Made by a program: the position numbers and the translations under genes. The notes under the pieces were generated by a model. The model saw only the letters and a program-made list of their open reading frames with translations, had not been told where the DNA came from and made no database searches. A DNA stretch of 44,672 nt from a virus: positions 1 through 44,672 of IMG/VR virus record IMGVR_UViG_3300035666_000044. One strand, given 5' to 3'. Positions 42,098 to 44,672 of the stretch are shown here, in pieces; position 1 is the first letter of the stretch, and each line of letters opens with the position of its first letter.

Positions 42098-42391
42098 TTA
42101 ATACATTGAAGCTATCAACTGCTCCGCTTCGCCGTAGCTTTCAAAAAATGTTTCTTCGCCGTCTTCAAAGTTGGTTACTAGATACTCAACGCCACGTCCT
42201 AACATTGAGCATATTGAAATACCGTTTTCGAGAGCGATGTATACATAACCGCTGTTCGGGTTAAAGCCGACGTCCATAATTGATTCGCCCGCGCACTCGT
42301 CCGCGTATGCCTCGAAACAATTTGCTAGTCCCTGCGCTTCGCAGTATGCTATTGAGTCGCTAACGTTGTGAATTTCTAAAATGTTTTTCAT
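42098..42391 (-). CDS. Acidic early protein, 97 aa
   Basis: A 97-residue protein with about 17 acidic and only two basic residues, Cys-containing (AYCEAQGLANCFEAYADECA) and with an acidic C-terminus (FEDGEETFFESYGEAEQ). Start context AACACTATG. It is not recognised and, like its acidic neighbours, is a candidate DNA-mimic or inhibitor. Confidence 0.5.
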   Translation of the reverse strand: MKNILEIHNVSDSIAYCEAQGLANCFEAYADECAGESIMDVGFNPNSGYVYIALENGISICSMLGRGVEYLVTNFEDGEETFFESYGEAEQLIASMY

Positions 42392-42414
42392 AGTGTTGAA
42401 ATTTTAAGAGGTTA

Positions 42415-42705
42415 TTATTTGTTGCTGTTGTTGATGAATTCGCACAGGTTGTCGAGGTTGTAAGACTGGAAAACAACGCCGCCGCCGTAACTTTTCGTGT
42501 GGTACTTGCGCCCGCCTAATTTATTCGCCTTTTTTACAGCTATGCTGTAAAGTTCTGAAGTATAACCGAACGGTGGCGCGCAGTTCTTCGCGGTGTCGCG
42601 GTCGGTGTCGTTTACTAATTGGGTAAAGTGTACCACATAACGCGGGTTGCCGTTTACGTCGTTGTTGATACGTGTAAAATCTTGAGGGGTTACAATGTTG
42701 CTCAT
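42415..42705 (-). CDS. First gene of the leftward early operon, 96 aa
   Basis: A 96-residue protein (DFTRINNDVNGNPRYVVHFT, then GYTSELYSIAVKKANKLGGR and a short C-terminal helix). Being first behind the early promoter it should be expressed earliest. The N.NGN.RYV.HF pattern recurs in small phage proteins of unknown role. Start context AACACTATG. Confidence 0.55.
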   Translation of the reverse strand: MSNIVTPQDFTRINNDVNGNPRYVVHFTQLVNDTDRDTAKNCAPPFGYTSELYSIAVKKANKLGGRKYHTKSYGGGVVFQSYNLDNLCEFINNSNK

Positions 42706-42738
42706 AGTGTTTTTTTATTGTTGTTTCTAAATTTTCGG

Positions 42739-42768
42739 CTAAGATAGTATAATTTTTATCTAAATCAA
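42739..42768 (-). promoter_or_regulatory. Main leftward early promoter
   Basis: Minus strand: TTG (42768-42766), 19 bp, TATCTTAG (42746-42739), one mismatch to TAnnTTTG. It lies about 33 bp before the first early gene. The palindrome at 42781-42799 begins 12 bp upstream of its -33 element. Confidence 0.6.
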
Positions 42769-42780
42769 TAGCCCAATGAA

Positions 42781-42799
42781 ATTTAGAATGATTCTAAAT
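42781..42799. promoter_or_regulatory. Fur/PerR-like palindromic operator, copy 1
   Basis: A perfect 19-bp palindrome, ATTTAGAATGATTCTAAAT (9-1-9), containing the TTAGAAT-N-ATTCTAA 7-1-7 core typical of Fur-family sites. It adjoins the early promoter. A second copy lies at 43271-43289. The binding protein is inferred. Confidence 0.55.
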
Positions 42800-42925
42800 A
42801 AGAACATTCTCATTTTCAACGATTTAAGTGAAAAAAAATTTTTTTTGTGGGATTCTTTTTTGTATATTTACAGGGCGAAAATACCCGGAACGAACAGGTG
42901 TTTTTTGATCAGTCCAAACAGCCAA

Positions 42926-43219
42926 ACGCGGGCAAATAGTCGAAAGATCCGCGCAAGTTTCACAAGGGTAAAGAGACAAGAAACAAAGAGACGAGGCAAG
43001 CATGGAAGCAAGCCGGAAAGGGTAAACCTTCACGCGGGCAAATCTGTAACGGATACCCCAATCACTAGAGAATGTAAGAGAATAGACAAAGAGCAGTTAA
43101 GGCACTCATGCGCGCACACGCAATCGGCATCCCCTTTCTAGGGTTACCCCAACAAAAGAAACCCCGCACCCCCACAACTGCAAGGAAGCCCAATACAAGC
43201 GGGCAATTCAAGCGGGCAG
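42926..43219 (+). repeat. Iteron-like GCGGGCA direct repeats (four copies)
   Basis: ACGCGGGCAAAT occurs identically at 42926-42937 and 43032-43043. CAAGCGGGCA occurs at 43197-43206 and 43210-43219, 13 bp apart. All are in the same orientation within the non-coding region. Short direct repeats of this sort often bind replication initiators; that is inference. Confidence 0.5.
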
Positions 43220-43270
43220 CATCTACGGTGGACGAACAGTTTATATGGCCTTAAACGGGCGGAAATGCCT

Positions 43271-43289
43271 ATTTAGAATCATTCTAAAT
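43271..43289. promoter_or_regulatory. Fur/PerR-like palindromic operator, copy 2
   Basis: A perfect palindrome, ATTTAGAATCATTCTAAAT, identical to copy 1 except for the central base and followed by the same AAG. It extends to 21 bp (43270-43290). It lies mid-region, about 390 bp from the late promoter, so it may act by looping with copy 1 or regulate an RNA made from this region. Confidence 0.55.
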
Positions 43290-43528
43290 AAGGATGTGTG
43301 GTCTGGACGTGAAACAATATGTACCCCGCGCACCCCCCGAAACGGTCAAATCCTGCATGAAATACCCCAAAAAGGGCTAGCATAAATATAGCACGCATGG
43401 GACGCGAAATATAACGTGCTGACTATCAATGCAAAAATGCGGTTGCTCCACCGTACGGAGACAAATTTACCGCGGCATGGATTGAGACAGCAAGACAAGC
43501 ACCCCACCCCCTTTGCTAGTTCGACTTC

Positions 43529-43561
43529 GGGACGGGGACAGGGCAGCGGCTGTGTGGGGGG
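43529..43561 (+). other. Possible G-quadruplex-forming G-run cluster
   Basis: Four G-runs (GGG, GGGG, GGG, GGGGGG) lie within 33 bases with spacers of 2, 3 and 12 nt. The C-rich stretch at 43499-43511 could instead pair with the last G-run to give a long-range stem. Either would be a strong structure about 100 bp before the late promoter. Confidence 0.35.
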
Positions 43562-43578
43562 TGACCCCAACTAGGATA

Positions 43579-43637
43579 AGTTTACAACCATGATAGGTTT
43601 ATAGTTTATTGACCCCACCATAATGAGTTTACAACCA
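43579..43637 (+). repeat. AGTTTACAACCA direct repeat upstream of the late promoter
   Basis: AGTTTACAACCA occurs at 43579-43590 and 43626-43637, 47 bp apart, with a partial third copy (GACTTTACAG) near 43642. The repeats end about 20 bp before the -33 element at 43658, a fitting place for activator binding. Confidence 0.45.
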
Positions 43638-43657
43638 CAATGACTTTACAGAATTTG

Positions 43658-43687
43658 TTGGATATTTCATAACTCCATGTATATTTG
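43658..43687 (+). promoter_or_regulatory. Rightward late promoter
   Basis: TTG (43658-43660), exactly 19 bp, TATATTTG (43680-43687): a full match to the Bacteroidota consensus. It would drive the gene at 43701 and, by readthrough, the late operon continuing past the window. Confidence 0.7.
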
Positions 43688-43700
43688 TAAAAAAAAGACT

Positions 43701-44105
43701 ATGGTCAAGGCATATACACTAAGTGACAAGATAGTACAGATGGGCTACAACGACTTTGAGACGATTGTAGGCATGGTGTTTAATAAGCCGGACGGCGACG
43801 ATGCTAAGTTGTCATCTGCTTCTGAGTTAGCGTCATCTGGGGCTACTCAGATCCCGATTGGTCAGGTATGCACGTTCGTGAATGACGGGTTAAGCGGGTA
43901 TAATACGTTTACGGTGATCACTGAAATTTTTGAAGACACAAGCTCTTCTGAATTGATTGTTAGGACGTTTCAGGGATGGACTAAGGCTGGTTACGATCAG
44001 TGGATTCAGGTTCGTTCGTTGAGTGTTGTAAACGCCTCGACTACTATTCCTGGGGCGATGATATACAAGTTGGTTGTTGACGCTTTTACCTCGGTAGCCC
44101 CATAA
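43701..44105 (+). CDS. First rightward gene, 134 aa, unknown
   Basis: A 134-residue protein. The ATG at 43677 lies inside the promoter, so I take the ATG at 43701, 13 bp after the -7 box. The protein is mixed alpha/beta (VKAYTLSDKIVQMGYNDFET, then VCTFVNDGLSGYNTFTVITE) with no signal or membrane segment. As the first gene of the rightward unit it may be a small virion or packaging-associated protein. It is not recognised. Confidence 0.55.
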   Translation: MVKAYTLSDKIVQMGYNDFETIVGMVFNKPDGDDAKLSSASELASSGATQIPIGQVCTFVNDGLSGYNTFTVITEIFEDTSSSELIVRTFQGWTKAGYDQWIQVRSLSVVNASTTIPGAMIYKLVVDAFTSVAP

Positions 44106-44115
44106 AAACAATAAC

Positions 44116-44265
44116 ATGAGATACGCATCACAGGACTTTGTGAATAACATGTTTGGGGGATATTCTCCGGCCAAGCAGTTGGTAAAGAACAGACATCGGG
44201 CTGAGATGGAGAAGATGGAGAAGGAGGCCATGGAAAAGGATCACGAATGCGGTTGTAAAAAATAA
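44116..44265 (+). CDS. Very small protein with CGC tail, 49 aa
   Basis: ATG 44116 to TAA 44265 gives 49 residues: MRYASQDFVNNMFGG start, a Met/Glu/Lys-rich helix (AEMEKMEKEAMEKDHE) and a C-terminal CGCKK. It lies 10 bp after the previous gene and 4 bp before the next, so it is probably a real operon member. The function is unknown. Confidence 0.55.
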   Translation: MRYASQDFVNNMFGGYSPAKQLVKNRHRAEMEKMEKEAMEKDHECGCKK

Positions 44266-44269
44266 GGAC

Positions 44270-44590
44270 ATGGATTCAGCATCAAGGGATTATAGGGAAA
44301 ATATGTATGGCGCTAGTTACGTCAGTCAGTTTTTGAGGAAAAAGAAGAAGGGTGAAGCGTCTAAGGACGAGGTTACCTGCGGAAGGGAGGGGGACACTTC
44401 TTGTAGTGCTGGTCGTGGCGAGGATCGTCAGGGCGGAGACATCAAGGAAGGCAAGACATCATCTGGTTCAAAGGGAGAAGCTAATAAGGTTCTGACTAAA
44501 AAACAAGCTGAAAAACGTGCTGAGGAGATGGAGAAGTTCCGTCAGAAGGAGAAGGAGAAACACACAAAAGTAGCAAAATCAAAATTCTAA
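44270..44590 (+). CDS. Highly charged Lys/Glu-rich protein, 106 aa
   Basis: A 106-residue, strongly hydrophilic protein. The N-terminus has YGASYVSQFLRKKKKGE, the middle is Gly/Ser/Asp-rich and probably disordered with two Cys (EVTCGREGDTSCSAG), and the C-terminus is a Lys/Glu helix (KKQAEKRAEEMEKFRQKEKE). It may be a small scaffold or DNA-packaging-associated protein. It starts 4 bp after its neighbour and ends 1 bp before the next start. Confidence 0.5.
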   Translation: MDSASRDYRENMYGASYVSQFLRKKKKGEASKDEVTCGREGDTSCSAGRGEDRQGGDIKEGKTSSGSKGEANKVLTKKQAEKRAEEMEKFRQKEKEKHTKVAKSKF

Positions 44591-44591
44591 T

Positions 44592-44672
44592 ATGAAAACA
44601 CCATCAAACGGACGCGCTGGGCGTGTCGAAAAACGCGCAGTAAAGACAATGGATCGCGCACAGAAGAACTGG
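44592..44672 (+). CDS. Start of a basic protein, cut by the window end
   Basis: The ATG at 44592 opens a frame with no stop to the window edge (27 codons visible, MKTPSNGRAGRVEKRAVKTM and onward). It continues the rightward operon. The visible part is basic; nothing more can be said. Confidence 0.5.
   Translation, partial: MKTPSNGRAGRVEKRAVKTMDRAQKNW

Larger units (their letters stand above)
42800..43657. other. Non-coding control region, about 0.86 kb
   Basis: No convincing gene is seen on either strand. The plus strand is poor in T over 42961-43200 (about 12% by hand count) and rich in A, G and C, unlike the coding regions. It holds an A8T8 tract (about 42831-42846), a -7-like TATATTTA (42863-42870), GCGGGCA repeats, a second Fur/PerR-like palindrome, small hairpins (AGCACG with CGTGCT at about 43390-43420), a G-run cluster and AGTTTACAACCA repeats. 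Lying between divergent operons it may be the replication origin, a switch region, or the gene for a large structured RNA. Confidence 0.5.

Noticed and set aside
42030-42140. Complete tRNA gene around the T-arm-like hairpin
   Set aside because: No matching acceptor strand, D-arm or anticodon loop with U33 could be folded; upstream bases code for the end of a protein.
42863-42870. Rightward promoter TATATTTA
   Set aside because: One mismatch in the -7 box and no TTG at 19-21 bp upstream (nearest is 15 bp); kept only as a weak hint for a transcript in the control region.
42776-43141. 121-codon open frame on the plus strand in the control region
   Set aside because: It starts inside the operator region, runs through iteron repeats, and its sequence (many Arg/Ser/Thr, no hydrophobic pattern) is not protein-like. 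The low T content of the strand removes stop codons and explains the open frame.
1-44672. CRISPR array, insertion sequence or integrase
   Set aside because: No evenly spaced identical repeats with unique spacers, no transposase-like frame with terminal inverted repeats, and no tyrosine or serine recombinase signature were seen.

Overview
The window reads as part of the genome of a tailed bacteriophage infecting a member of the Bacteroidota. Phage identity rests on a long, tightly overlapped block of virion genes (fibres, tail-ring or adaptor proteins, a giant nozzle-like protein, huge alpha-helical ejection proteins), a holin/endolysin pair, and an opposite-strand operon of small early genes with NinG, NinB-like, RNase H and PD-(D/E)XK nuclease genes. 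Host assignment rests on repeated promoters of the Bacteroidota type (TTG, 19-21 bp, then TAnnTTTG), nearly no Shine-Dalgarno sequences, and a lipoprotein with a Bacteroidota-style surface-export signal. The virion block resembles that of crAss-like, podovirus-type phages in order and size, but I could not run a search. Capsid, portal, terminase and replicative polymerase are absent and presumably lie outside the window.

Layout. 1-9037 (+): end of a fibre gene, three ring/adaptor-like proteins and a 1754-residue nozzle-like protein carrying an inserted seven-bladed delta-60-type propeller. 9049-22032 (+): ejection/cargo block with its own promoter, including an ADP-ribosyltransferase/phosphoribosyltransferase polyvalent protein, a ferritin-like protein and a 996-residue internal virion protein. 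22033-22537: small membrane protein, a candidate minus-strand small RNA, a terminator and a promoter. 22538-27488 (+): tail-fibre cluster. 27527-29483 (+): unknown protein, holin candidate, secreted CHAP-type endolysin. 29481-29517: terminator for the leftward operon. 29553-33527 (-): spanin-like pair, NinG, small proteins, a surface lipoprotein and a DNA methyltransferase. 33571-34425 (+): isolated winged-helix gene behind a structured, terminator-bearing leader. 34477-42705 (-): leftward early operon of recombination genes and many small, often acidic, proteins. 42706-43700: divergent non-coding control region with two identical Fur/PerR-like palindromes, iteron-like repeats and opposing promoters. 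43701-44672 (+): first genes of the rightward late operon, running off the window.

Working model (inference): early transcription runs left from about 42.74 kb and supplies host-takeover and recombination functions. Late transcription runs right from about 43.68 kb through head genes outside the window, re-enters at base 1 if the genome is circular or permuted, and ends with lysis genes near 29.5 kb, where the two transcription units converge. The most unusual elements are a ferritin made with the ejection proteins in a phage whose control region carries iron/peroxide-type operators, two candidate structured RNAs with promoters and terminators, and an injected-type protein pairing ADP-ribosyltransferase folds with a phosphoribosyltransferase.
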